Positions 51,492 to 60,388 of a DNA stretch of 64,000 nt are shown in pieces. Made by a program: the position numbers and the translations under genes. How positions within the stretch are numbered: the stretch's first letter is position 1; every line of letters begins with the position of its first letter. Source of the stretch: Actinospineispora acaciae DSM 45401 (GTDB lineage: Bacteria > Actinomycetota > Actinomycetes > Mycobacteriales > Pseudonocardiaceae); NCBI RefSeq assembly GCF_000620785.1, contig NZ_JIAI01000002.1:1060177-1124176 (forward strand), in the 5' to 3' direction. The notes under the pieces were generated by a model, which worked only from the letters and a program-made list of their open reading frames with translations, made no database searches and had not been told where the DNA came from.

Positions 51492-52738
51492 GCCGACACC
51501 TCGACCTCGGCGGCCGGCCTGAGCTCGCCGGTGACCTTCGCGACCACCGCCGAGGCGACCACGTTCCCGATGACGTTGCAGGTGGCCACCGCGATCGAGA
51601 TGAACCGGTACACGCCGAAGATCAGCGCGAGCCCGGCCACCGGGAGGACGCCGGTGGCGGTGACCGTCGCGGCGAACACCACGAACGACCCGCCGGACAC
51701 GGTGGCCGCGCCCTTCGAGGTCAGGAACATCACGGCCAGGATGCCGAGCTGCTGGTCGAGGCCCAGCGGTACCCCGTACGCGTTGGCCAGGAAGATGACC
51801 CCGATCGACATGAAGATCGAGGTGCCGTCCAGGTTGAACGCGTAGCCGGTGGGCAGCACCAGCCCTGCCGTCTGCTTGGAGACACCGTAGGTCGGCAGCT
51901 TCTCCAGCAGCCGGGGCAGCACGCTCTCCGAGGACGCGGTGCCCAGCGTGATCAGTATTTCCTCCTTGACGAAGCGCAGCAGGGCGAACAGATTGATCCG
52001 GAACATCGCGCACACCGCCCCGAGCACGACCGCGATGAACAGGGCAATCGCCACCCAGACGCAGACCACGAGATAGGCCAGCGCGACCAGGACCGACGTC
52101 CCGTTCGAGCCGACCGCGTAGGCGGTGGCGCCGAACGTCCCGACCGGGGCCAGCCGCATGATCACATGGATGAACCGGAAGAACGCGGTGGACAGGGTGG
52201 CCAGCCCCGCCTCGATCGGCGCCCGCTTGTCCGGGGCGAGCGTGAGCAGGCCGAATCCGAAGATCAAGGCGATGACCAGCACCTGGAGCAGGTGGCCGCC
52301 GGCGAAGGCGCCGATGAAGTTGTCCGGGAACAGCGTGGCGAGGAAGTCGTGTGGGCGGGCGGCCTGCTCGGTCGCGGCCGTCGCGCCCTTGGCCGCCCCG
52401 GCGCCCGCGCTGACGTGCCCGGTCCCGGCCCCGACCCGGGACAGGTTCCCGAACAGCAGGCCGAGCGCGAGCGCGATGGTGGAGACGACCTCGAAGTAGA
52501 CGATCGCGACCAGGCCGACCTTGCCGATCCGCTTGACGTCACCCGCCGCGAGGATCCCGGCCGTGACGGTCAGGAACACCAGCGGCGCCACCGCCGTCTT
52601 GATCAGGTCGAGGAAGATCGTGCCGAGGACGTTCAGCGAGGACGCGAACCCCGGCCAGGCCACCCCGACCGCGATGCCGAGCACCAGCGAGACGATCACC
52701 TGGAAGCCGAGGCCCCGCCACGCGCGGACGGCCTTCAT
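51488..52738 (-). CDS. C4-dicarboxylate:cation symporter (DctA/DAACS family)
   Basis: 416 residues, about eight TM segments and two hairpins. Conserved blocks are the Ser-rich TASSESVLPRLLEKL (hairpin 1), YAFNLDGTSIFMSIGVIFLA and SKGAATVSGGSFVVFAAT (hairpin 2). The family imports C4 dicarboxylates or acidic amino acids with cations. Overlaps of 4 bp at both ends with the lyase and fumC genes show tight coupling. A loop of about 35 residues rich in Ala and Gly near residue 105 is unusual. Confidence 0.92.
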
Positions 52739-54099
52739 GTGCGTTCCTCCTCGATGAGGCGGCGTTGGGCGTGCCACCGGTCGCGGGCCGAGGCGCAGAT
52801 CAGCTCCGCGTCGCCCACGTAGTCGGCGGGGGACAGGGGCTCGCGGGCGAAGGCGGGGTCGAGGCCGCGCTCGGTGAGCTGCCGGCGCAGGGCCTCGGGC
52901 AGCTCCACCCCGTCCCGGCGGACCTGCCGCGCGGCGGCGTAGACCAGGTCGTGCGCGAGCTCCCTGCCCAGCTCCGGGGCGAGGCCGAACATGTACGCCT
53001 CCGACATGACCAGCCCGCCGTCGGCGTCCAGGTTGGCCCGCATGGCGTCCTCGTCGACCCGCAGCCCCGCGACGAGCTCGACCGCCGCCGCCAGGCAGCT
53101 CGCGGCCGACCAGGCCAGCCGGGGCAGCACCTGCCACTCGATCTGCCACTCGCCGGCCGCCCGCTCCTGCGGCACCTCCATCGCCCGGTACAGCGCGGAC
53201 ACGCTCGCGCCCGCCGAGGCGCTCATGCCCACGATCGCCTCGGCGAGGATCGGGTTCGCCTTCTGCGGCATGGTCGAGGACGCGCCCCGGTGCTCCCCGT
53301 CGGCCTCGGCGAGCTCGCCGATCTCGGTGCGGCCCAGGTCGATCACGTTGCGGGCCAGCCGGGCGCAGGTCGCGGCCACCGAGGCGCACAGCGCGCCGAA
53401 CCCGGCGACCGAGTCCCTGGCCGCATGCCACGGCACGTCGCCGCCGGCCAGCCCGAGCCGCCGGGCCAGCTCGCGCCGTACCGGAGCGGCGGTCGGCCCG
53501 GCCGCCGCGCTGGTGCCGCCGGCGCCGAACAGCGACACGGTCCCGATCTCGGCGCGGACCTGGCGCAGCCGGCCGGCGTGCCGGGCGAGCTCGTCGAGCA
53601 GGGGGGCCAGGGTGGCGCCGAACGTGGTCGGCACCGCCTGCTGTCCGTGGGTGCGCCCGGCCATCACGGTCCGCCGGTGCGCGTCCATCAGCCGTTCGAG
53701 CGCGTCGCCGAGGGTCCGCACCAGCTCGCCGAGCCGGTCCAGCGCGCGCACGCCCTGCAGCGCCAGGCCGGTGTCCATGATGTCCTGCGTGGTCGCGCCG
53801 TAGTGCACCCGCCCGTCGGGGCCGTCGGGCAGCCTGGCGGCCACGGCACGGACCAGCGGCAGGATCGGGTAGCCGACGTTGCGCGCGCCGTCCCACAGCG
53901 CCTCGGTGTCCAGGCCGTCCACGGACGCGGCCCTGGCGACCATCTCGGCGTCGGCCTCGGCGAGCACCCCGGTGGCGGCCTGCGCCCTGGCCAGCTCGGC
54001 CTCGACCCGCAGCCAGGCCTCGATCGTGGCGCGCTCGGACCACACCGCCGCCATCGCGTCGTCGCCCCACAGCCGGCCCAGCAGGTCGAACGGCTCCAT
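52735..54099 (-). CDS. fumarase/aspartase-superfamily lyase (PcaB/adenylosuccinate-lyase-like)
   Basis: 454 residues. The three superfamily blocks are VHYGATTQDIMDTG, AGRTHGQQAVPTTFG and GASSTMPQKANPILAEAIVG. This family splits C-N, C-O or C-C bonds, mostly releasing fumarate; PcaB is a cycloisomerase exception. With a dicarboxylate importer and a fumarase behind it, a reaction giving fumarate from an imported succinyl- or amino-dicarboxylate compound is the best inference. It is the first gene after the LacI operator. Confidence 0.85.
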   Translation of the reverse strand: MEPFDLLGRLWGDDAMAAVWSERATIEAWLRVEAELARAQAATGVLAEADAEMVARAASVDGLDTEALWDGARNVGYPILPLVRAVAARLPDGPDGRVHYGATTQDIMDTGLALQGVRALDRLGELVRTLGDALERLMDAHRRTVMAGRTHGQQAVPTTFGATLAPLLDELARHAGRLRQVRAEIGTVSLFGAGGTSAAAGPTAAPVRRELARRLGLAGGDVPWHAARDSVAGFGALCASVAATCARLARNVIDLGRTEIGELAEADGEHRGASSTMPQKANPILAEAIVGMSASAGASVSALYRAMEVPQERAAGEWQIEWQVLPRLAWSAASCLAAAVELVAGLRVDEDAMRANLDADGGLVMSEAYMFGLAPELGRELAHDLVYAAARQVRRDGVELPEALRRQLTERGLDPAFAREPLSPADYVGDAELICASARDRWHAQRRLIEEERT

Positions 54100-54115
54100 G
54101 TGCCGCGCTCCTCGT

Positions 54116-54146
54116 CGTTCAATCGATTGAGTCACACGATTGAACG
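54116..54146. promoter_or_regulatory. LacI-family operator(s)
   Basis: TCAATCGATTGA (54119-54130) is a perfect 12-bp palindrome with the AATCGATT core favoured by LacI/GalR proteins. It overlaps the larger inverted repeat CGTTCAATCG (54116-54125) / CGATTGAACG (54137-54146). The sites lie between the lyase start (54099) and the lacI start (54211). Confidence 0.75.
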
Positions 54147-54210
54147 ATGACGCGCGCCGGGTGTCAAGCGCCCGGCTCATTACGATGACCCGGAGACGAC
54201 GGGGAACAAG

Positions 54211-55230
54211 GTGACGACGAGCGGCAGCAGGCGCCCGACCATGGCCGACGTGGCGGCCCGGGCCGGGGTGGACCGGGCGGTGGTGTCGCGGGTGCTCAAC
54301 GCGGACCCGACGCTCAAGATCAAGGACGCCACCCGGGGTCGGGTGCTGGCCGCCGTCGCCGAGCTCGACTACCGGCCCAACGCCATCGCGCGCAGCCTGC
54401 GCACCGCGCGAACGTCCACCTTCGGCCTGGTCATCCCGGACTTCGCCAACCCGATCTGGGCCGAGATCGTCACCGCGATCGAGGAGGAGGCCGACCGGCA
54501 CGGCCTGCTGATGGTCACCGGCAGCGCGCGGCCCGGTTCGGGGCGCGCCGGGCACTTCCTGGAGCTGCTGCGCTCCGGGCGGGTGGACGGGCTGCTGGTG
54601 GCCGCGCCGGTGGCCGCCGAGCTGCTGCCCACCGCCCGCGAGCGGCTGGCCTGGATCTCGCTCAACCAGCGCATCCCCGGGCACGACCGGTACGTGCTCT
54701 TCGACGACCCCGCCGCGGTAGAGCTCGCGGTCGATCACCTGGTCGGGCTGGGCCATCGCGACATCGCCCACATCGCCGGCCCGGACGCGCTGGACAGCGC
54801 GCGGCGGCGGTTGGAAGGGTTCCGGGCCGCGATGCGGGCGCGCGGGCTGGACGCGGACCGGGTCGTCGCCGGCGCCTACACGGCCGAGGGTGGCGAGCAG
54901 GCCATGCGCGCGCTGCTCGCCCGCGCCCCGCGCCCCACCGCGGTGGTGGCCGGCAACGTCGCCTCGGCCACCGGCGCGCTGAACGCGGCGCGATCGGCCG
55001 GCGTGCGGGTGCCCGAGCAGGTCTCGGTGATCGCGATCCACGACCTTCCGCTGGCGCACTACCTGCAGCCGCCGCTGACCACCGTGCGGATGCCGGTGGC
55101 CGAGCTGGGGCGCCACGCGCTGCGCACCCTGCTGACGACCGCGGCCGACGAGGACGTCACCACCGTGGTCTCCGACCCGATCGAGATCGTCCTCCGGGCC
55201 TCGACGGCGGCCCCGCCGGCGGGTTTGTAA
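54211..55230 (+). CDS. LacI-family regulator
   Basis: 339 residues from GTG 54211. The N-terminal HTH (TMADVAARAGVDRAVVSRVL, then the hinge NAIARSLRT) is classical LacI. The periplasmic-binding-protein-like effector domain follows. It is divergent from the lyase-dctA-fumC operon and the operator site lies between. The inducer is probably the imported substrate. Confidence 0.93.
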   Translation: MTTSGSRRPTMADVAARAGVDRAVVSRVLNADPTLKIKDATRGRVLAAVAELDYRPNAIARSLRTARTSTFGLVIPDFANPIWAEIVTAIEEEADRHGLLMVTGSARPGSGRAGHFLELLRSGRVDGLLVAAPVAAELLPTARERLAWISLNQRIPGHDRYVLFDDPAAVELAVDHLVGLGHRDIAHIAGPDALDSARRRLEGFRAAMRARGLDADRVVAGAYTAEGGEQAMRALLARAPRPTAVVAGNVASATGALNAARSAGVRVPEQVSVIAIHDLPLAHYLQPPLTTVRMPVAELGRHALRTLLTTAADEDVTTVVSDPIEIVLRASTAAPPAGL

Positions 55231-55326
55231 GCGGATTGCAAGGTCGGTGCGTGAAGGTGGCCGCCCATGCGCCCCGGTGGCGGTCGGCCGCCCCGGGGCT
55301 ACCCCGGCATCAGGAGGTTCAGCGGT

Positions 55327-56490
55327 ATGAGTCGGAGGCAGACGGCGCTCGCGGCGGCCGTGCTGGCCGGTGCGCTCGCACTGTCGGCATGCGGCGGGGC
55401 GGGGGGCGGGGCCGGCGCGGCGGAGACGATCAAGCTCGGTTTCCTGGGCGACCTGACCGGTGAGAGCTCGGGCATCGTGGTCCCGGCCCGCAACGGCGCC
55501 CGGATGGCGATCGACGCCTTCAACGCGACGAACCCGCCCAAGAAGATCGAGATGATCGAGTACGACAGCCAGGGCAGCCCGGACCAGGCGGTCCCGCTGG
55601 TGACCAAGGCCGTCCAGCAGGACAAGATCGTCGGGCTGCTCGGGCCGCAGTTCTCCGGCGAGTCCAAGGCCGCCGACCCGGTGCTGGAGCAGGCGAAGAT
55701 CCCGAGCGTGTCGTCGGTGGCCACCAACCCCGGGCTGGCGCAGAACGGCTGGAAGTACTTCCACCGCGTGGTGGCCAGCGACGCCGAGCAGGGGCCGTCG
55801 ATCGCGCGGTTCCTGGTCGCGGCGAAGAAGCCGGGCAAGGTCTTCGTGGTCAACGACGACCAGGAGTACAGCGTGGGCATCGCCGACGCGGTGAACAAGG
55901 AGCTCGCCGCGCACGGGGTGGCCACCCAGCGCGACCAGTTCGCGCAGGCCGCCTCGGACTACTCGTCCACCATCGCTAAGATCAAGGCGTACGCCCCGGA
56001 CGCCATCTTCTTCGGCGGCTACTACTCGCAGGGCGGGCGGCTGCTCAAGCAGGTCAGGGACGCCGGCCTGACCGCGCTGTTCTCCACCGGGGACGGCAGC
56101 CTGGACGTCGGCCTGATCAACGGCGCGGGCCAGAAGGCCGCCGAGGGCGCCATCGTCGGCTGCCCCTGCGCGGTGCCCGGCCCCAAGTCGGCCAAGGGCG
56201 AGCTGAAGAAGTTCTTCGACGCCTACCAGGCGCGGTACAAGGTCGATCCCAGCACCTACGCCCCGGAGGGCCACGACGGCGCCACCGCGTTCATCAAGGC
56301 CGTCCAGGCCGGCAACACCACGCCGGAGTCGATCAACACCTTCCTCGCCACGCTGAGCTTCCCCGGGATAGCCAAACCGGTCCAGTTCCAGCCGAACGGC
56401 AACGTGGTCGGTGACACGATCTTCATCCACCAGGTCCGCAACGGAAAGGTCGAACTCCTCGGCACCTCCAAGGAGGCCAAGCTCGGCTGA
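55327..56490 (+). CDS. branched-chain amino-acid-type ABC binding lipoprotein (LivJ-like)
   Basis: 387 residues from ATG 55327 (AGGAGG at 55310-55315). The signal peptide ends in the lipobox LALSACGG, so it is a lipoprotein outside the membrane. The mature part is a type I periplasmic binding domain (IKLGFLGDLTGESSGIVVPA, then LLGPQFSGES). Relatives bind Leu/Ile/Val, amides or urea. No permease or ATPase genes are near, so it is an orphan component. It follows lacI after 96 bp. Confidence 0.92.
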   Translation: MSRRQTALAAAVLAGALALSACGGAGGGAGAAETIKLGFLGDLTGESSGIVVPARNGARMAIDAFNATNPPKKIEMIEYDSQGSPDQAVPLVTKAVQQDKIVGLLGPQFSGESKAADPVLEQAKIPSVSSVATNPGLAQNGWKYFHRVVASDAEQGPSIARFLVAAKKPGKVFVVNDDQEYSVGIADAVNKELAAHGVATQRDQFAQAASDYSSTIAKIKAYAPDAIFFGGYYSQGGRLLKQVRDAGLTALFSTGDGSLDVGLINGAGQKAAEGAIVGCPCAVPGPKSAKGELKKFFDAYQARYKVDPSTYAPEGHDGATAFIKAVQAGNTTPESINTFLATLSFPGIAKPVQFQPNGNVVGDTIFIHQVRNGKVELLGTSKEAKLG

Positions 56491-56604
56491 CCGGCGAGTC
56501 GGGCGTCTCAGCACACTGAGTCGCGCGTTTCGGCACACACCGGTGGTTGCCGGCGAATGTGCTCAAATGCGCGACTCAGTGTGCCAGGACGCCCGACTCG
56601 CGGG
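56491..56604. repeat. long palindromic element, copy 2
   Basis: About 114 bp with the same order of blocks as copy 1 at 26264-26364: GCGAGTCGGGCGT, then GCACACTGAGTCG(C/G)GCGTTT, a GGCACAC segment, and the complementary right arm. Changes in one arm are partly matched by the other (GTCGCGCG and GCGCGAC). It again lies between convergent genes, the LivJ-type gene and the DUF4288 gene. Confidence 0.85.
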
Positions 56605-56606
56605 GG

Positions 56607-56927
56607 TTATGGGCGGTCGAACGCGCGGTAGGCGTCGATGTCGTGGAAGTGGCGGGCGTAGAGGTCGGCGGTGCGGGTCAGGTCGTCGTCCAGGGTCTCG
56701 GTGACGTCGACGACCTCGAGCAGGCGCACGGTGATCTCCTCGCCGGCGGCGTTGCGGTGGGTGGTCTCCTGGCGCCTGGCGTGGTCGAGCGCCTCGGCCC
56801 TGGCCTGCTCGGCGGAGGCGGCGTGCACCAGCGTCAGGTCCTCGCGGTAGAGCGGGCGGTAACCGGGCGCGGGCGAGGACGAGCCGAACAGCAGCACCGC
56901 CAGGTACGGTCGCGCGTTCTCGGGCAT
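56607..56927 (-). CDS. DUF4288 protein
   Basis: 106 residues. The pattern YLAVLLFGSSSPAPGYRPLY followed by TLVHAASAEQARAEALDHAR and EITVRLLEVVDVTETLDD fits DUF4288, a small soluble family without known function. It ends 3 bp from the long palindrome. The next minus-strand gene lies 17 bp upstream, so the two may share a transcript. Confidence 0.8.
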   Translation of the reverse strand: MPENARPYLAVLLFGSSSPAPGYRPLYREDLTLVHAASAEQARAEALDHARRQETTHRNAAGEEITVRLLEVVDVTETLDDDLTRTADLYARHFHDIDAYRAFDRP

Positions 56928-56943
56928 GGACAGATGATCGCGT

Positions 56944-57774
56944 CTAGCGGCGGTCGGCGCTGCCGGCGAGGATCCGGACGGCTTCGGCCACCGCCGCGCG
57001 GCGGGCCACCCGCACCGCGGTGGCCAGGGGGCGCAGCGCGTCGGCGCGGGCGCGCGCGGTGGTCGCGGACAGCGCGCCGCCGGGGTCGTCCACGGAGGCC
57101 GCCGTGAGGATGGCGTCCACCTCGTCGGCCCGCTGCAGCACCCGCAGGCTGTCCGGGGGCATGCCGTCCGGCCACAGCGAGCGCGGCCGGGCGCGCAGCG
57201 CGGCCTCGATCTCCTCGCGCACCCCCGGCCGGTGTTGTGCCACGCCCAGCGAGGTCAGCGTGGTCGCCGACTCGCGGACCTGCTCGCGCAGCGCGTACTC
57301 GGCCTCGCGCAGCGACACCTGCTCCTCCGGGGCGACCGGCTCCGGGATCGAGTGGACGGCCCAGCGCAGCAGCCCGTCACCCAGCGGGCAGGGCACCAGC
57401 CCGTACCCGATGTCGGCGAACAACAGCCCCTCGCCGGCCTCCAGCACCGCCGTGCTGAACGCGCCGGGGCCGGGCAGCCCCCGGGGGTCGCCGGGCGCGG
57501 CCAGCACCAGCCGGGCCGGCCCGGACGCCCCGGCCGGGCCCACCCTGCGCAGCGCGGCCAGCAGGAACGTCATCGAGGTGGGCCGGTCGGTCGGACCGGG
57601 CAGCCCGGTCGCTGCGGCGGTGTGGTCGTCGGCGGCCAGCACGTCGTGTGCCTCGCCCCAGGGCTCGAGGGCGTCGAGCACGTCGTCGGGCGCGGCGGCG
57701 CCGGCCAGCCAGGCGGACACCCACACAGTCATCGTCGCGGAAACGCAGGGCACGGCCGCCAGGCTAGAGGTCAT
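56944..57774 (-). CDS. conserved protein, Rv1486c-like
   Basis: About 276 residues from ATG 57774 (ATG 57732 is an alternative). The protein is soluble and rich in Ala, with VWVSAWLAGAAAPDDVLDAL at the start and GEGLLFADIGYGLVPCPLGD mid-way. Position next to the DUF3097/NfeD/SPFH genes matches Rv1486c in M. tuberculosis. Function is unknown. Confidence 0.8.
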   Translation of the reverse strand: MTSSLAAVPCVSATMTVWVSAWLAGAAAPDDVLDALEPWGEAHDVLAADDHTAAATGLPGPTDRPTSMTFLLAALRRVGPAGASGPARLVLAAPGDPRGLPGPGAFSTAVLEAGEGLLFADIGYGLVPCPLGDGLLRWAVHSIPEPVAPEEQVSLREAEYALREQVRESATTLTSLGVAQHRPGVREEIEAALRARPRSLWPDGMPPDSLRVLQRADEVDAILTAASVDDPGGALSATTARARADALRPLATAVRVARRAAVAEAVRILAGSADRR

Positions 57775-57829
57775 TTCCCGGCGTGGCACTGCCGCCGAGT
57801 GGGTGACTGCGCTATAGCGTTACGCAGTT

Positions 57830-58654
57830 GTGGACCGACCCGAACGCGTGCGTACCCGTAGCTACAGCGACCCGCTCGCCGCCGGCGCGACCCGGCGCAA
57901 GCAGGTCCCGACGGTCGCCGGGGAGCCCGGCCTGGTGGTGGAGGACCCGGCCAGCGGGTTCTGCGGCGCGGTGGTGAGCATCGGCTCCGCCGGCGTGGTG
58001 CTGGAGGACGGGCGGGGCAGCAGGCGGGAGTTCCCGTTGCGCCCGGCCGGGTTCCTGATCGACGGCAAGCCGGTCACCGTGGTGCGCCCGGCCGCGCAGC
58101 CCAAGGCGCCGGAACGGTCCGCGTCCGGCTCGGTGCGGGTGGACGGGCTGCGCGCTCGGACCGCGCGGGGCGGCCGGATCTGGGTGGAGGGCCTGCACGA
58201 CGCCGAGCTGGTGGAACGGGTCTGGGGGCACGACCTGCGGGTGGAGGGTGTGGTGGTGGAGCCGCTGCACGGCATCGACGACCTGGCCGGCGCGGTCGCC
58301 GAGTTCGCCCCCACCGCCGAGCGCCGCCTCGGCGTGCTGGTCGACCACCTGGTCGACGGCACCAAGGAGACCCGCACCGCCCAGCGGGTGGCCGGCCAGC
58401 ACGTGCTGGTCACCGGCCACCCGTACGTGGACGTCTGGCAGGCGGTGCGACCGGCGGTGGTGGGCATCAGGGCGTGGCCGGAGGTGCCGCGCGGCACGGA
58501 CTGGAAGACGGGGGTGTGCGCGGCGCTGGGCTGGGGCGAGCCGGCCGACGGCGCGCGGCGGGTGCTCGGTGCGGTGCGCGGCTACCGGGACCTGGAGACC
58601 CCGCTCATAACGGCTGTGGAGCGGCTCATCGATTTCGTCACCGCGGCACCCTGA
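57830..58654 (+). CDS. DUF3097 protein
   Basis: 274 residues from GTG 57830. The first half is a small beta-barrel region; the second has VEGLHDAELVERVWGHDLRV and RRLGVLVDHLVDGTKETRTA, a TOPRIM-like pattern seen in DUF3097. A TATAGC box (57813-57818) 12 nt upstream suggests a short or absent leader. ACTGCG (57806-57811) and CGCAGT (57823-57828) form an inverted repeat over this promoter. Confidence 0.87.
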   Translation: MDRPERVRTRSYSDPLAAGATRRKQVPTVAGEPGLVVEDPASGFCGAVVSIGSAGVVLEDGRGSRREFPLRPAGFLIDGKPVTVVRPAAQPKAPERSASGSVRVDGLRARTARGGRIWVEGLHDAELVERVWGHDLRVEGVVVEPLHGIDDLAGAVAEFAPTAERRLGVLVDHLVDGTKETRTAQRVAGQHVLVTGHPYVDVWQAVRPAVVGIRAWPEVPRGTDWKTGVCAALGWGEPADGARRVLGAVRGYRDLETPLITAVERLIDFVTAAP

Positions 58655-58711
58655 CCTCTGGCAGGATCGTGACATGAGTGCGCGAGGCCTGCGCGAGACC
58701 TGGGTCGAGCC

Positions 58712-59140
58712 GTGAACGAGGCGCTCTTCTGGCTGATCGCCGGCATCGGGCTGCTCGTCGTCGAGGTGTTCACCGGCACGTTCGTGCTGGTCATGCTCGG
58801 CGGCGGCGCGCTCGCGGCGGCCGCGGTCGCCGCGTTCCTGAACGCCCCGACCACGATCAACGCGGTGGTCTTCGCGGTGGTGTCGGTGGCGCTGCTGTTC
58901 GGGGTGCGGCCGGCACTGCGCCGGCGGATGCAACCGGAGCTGGAGCCGGCCGAGCACACCCCGGTCGGGTCCAGCGGGCTGGTGGTCCGGCGGGTGGACC
59001 GGGACAGCGGCCAGATCAAGATCGACGGCGAGCTGTGGTCGGCCCGCTCGCTCGACCACGAGCGCGCGTTCGAGCCGGGGGAACGAGTGATAGTCGTACA
59101 GCTGTCCGGCGTCACCGCCGTGGTCTCCGCCGAGTTGTAA
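58712..59140 (+). CDS. NfeD-like membrane protein
   Basis: 142 residues from GTG 58712. Two to three TM segments (LFWLIAGIGLLVVEVFTGTF and the following) precede a C-terminal OB-fold domain (SSGLVVRRVDRDSGQIKIDG). NfeD proteins pair with SPFH proteins in membrane microdomains. The partner gene starts 33 bp downstream. Equivalent of Rv1487. Confidence 0.92.
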   Translation: MNEALFWLIAGIGLLVVEVFTGTFVLVMLGGGALAAAAVAAFLNAPTTINAVVFAVVSVALLFGVRPALRRRMQPELEPAEHTPVGSSGLVVRRVDRDSGQIKIDGELWSARSLDHERAFEPGERVIVVQLSGVTAVVSAEL

Positions 59141-59173
59141 CCCATGACGTTGAGCTAGCTCCCGGGAGGGGCC

Positions 59174-60385
59174 ATGGTGGAGGGGAATCTGATCGTGTTG
59201 GTGGTCGTCGCCCTGATAGTGCTGTTCGTGATCATCACCGTCGTCAAGTCGGTGCAGATCATCCCGCAGGCGTCGGTGGCGATCGTGGAGCGGCTGGGCC
59301 GGTACAAGGCCACCAAGGACGCCGGGTTGGCCTTCCTGGTGCCGTTCATCGACAAGGTGCGGCAGCGGGTCGACATGCGCGAGCAGGTGGTCAGCTTCCC
59401 GCCGCAGTCGGTGATCACCCAGGACAACCTGACGGTGCACGTGGACACGGTCGTCTACTACAAGGTGATCGATCCGAAGAACGCGCTGTACGGGGTGGCC
59501 AACTTCATCGACGGCGTGCAGAACGTCACCACCACCACGCTGCGCAACGTGGTCGGCGGGCTGAGCCTGGAGCAGACCCTGACCTCCCGGGATAAGATCA
59601 ACACCGCGCTGCGCGGCGAGCTGGACGAGGCCACCCACCGCTGGGGCATCCGGATCAACCGGGTGGAGATCAAGGCGATCGACCCGCCGCCGTCCATCCA
59701 GGACTCCATGGAGCGGCAGATGAAGGCCGACCGGGAGAAGCGCGCGATGATCCTCACCGCCGAGGGCCAGCGGGAGTCCGCGATCCGCTCGGCGGAAGGG
59801 CAGAAGCAGTCCCAGATCCTGGCCGCCGAGGGCGCCAAGCAGGCCGCGATCATGGCCGCCGAGGCCGACCGCCAGTCCCGGATCCTGCGCGCCCAGGGTG
59901 ACCGGGCGGCCCGGTACCTGCAGGCGCAGGGTCAGGCCAAGGCGATCGAGAAGGTGTTCGCCGCGATCAAGGCCGGCAAGCCCACCCCCGAGCTGCTGGC
60001 CTACCAGTACCTGCAGACGCTGCCGCAGATGGCCCAGGGCGAGGCGAACAAGGTCTGGCTGGTGCCCAGCGACTTCGGCAAGGCGCTGGAGGGCTTCACC
60101 CGGATGCTCGGCGCGCCCGGCGAGGACGGCGTGTTCCGCTACGAGCCCAGCCCGGACACCGGCCCGTCCAACAGCCGCCCCGCGGAGGACGACGAGGAGG
60201 TGGAGGGCTGGTTCGACACGGCGACCGACCCGGAGATCGCCAAGGTGGTGGCCGAGGCCGAGGCGCAGGCCCGCAGGGAGGTGCCGCCGGTGGACGCGGC
60301 CGGCCGGCATCACCAGGCGCCGCCGCCGAGGGCCTCGAACGGGGTGGAGGCGGCCTCGGACGGCGACCAGCCGCCGCTGAGCTAG
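59174..60385 (+). CDS. SPFH/band-7 (stomatin-like) protein
   Basis: 403 residues. One N-terminal TM (LIVLVVVALIVLFVIITVV) is followed by the band-7 domain (VAIVERLGRYKATKDAGLAF, MREQVVSFPPQSVITQDNLT). Next come an Ala/Glu-rich coiled coil (about 180-260) and an acidic disordered C-terminus of about 80 residues. Stomatins form oligomeric rings in membrane microdomains with NfeD. Equivalent of Rv1488. Confidence 0.95.
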   Translation: MVEGNLIVLVVVALIVLFVIITVVKSVQIIPQASVAIVERLGRYKATKDAGLAFLVPFIDKVRQRVDMREQVVSFPPQSVITQDNLTVHVDTVVYYKVIDPKNALYGVANFIDGVQNVTTTTLRNVVGGLSLEQTLTSRDKINTALRGELDEATHRWGIRINRVEIKAIDPPPSIQDSMERQMKADREKRAMILTAEGQRESAIRSAEGQKQSQILAAEGAKQAAIMAAEADRQSRILRAQGDRAARYLQAQGQAKAIEKVFAAIKAGKPTPELLAYQYLQTLPQMAQGEANKVWLVPSDFGKALEGFTRMLGAPGEDGVFRYEPSPDTGPSNSRPAEDDEEVEGWFDTATDPEIAKVVAEAEAQARREVPPVDAAGRHHQAPPPRASNGVEAASDGDQPPLS

Positions 60386-60388
60386 CCC

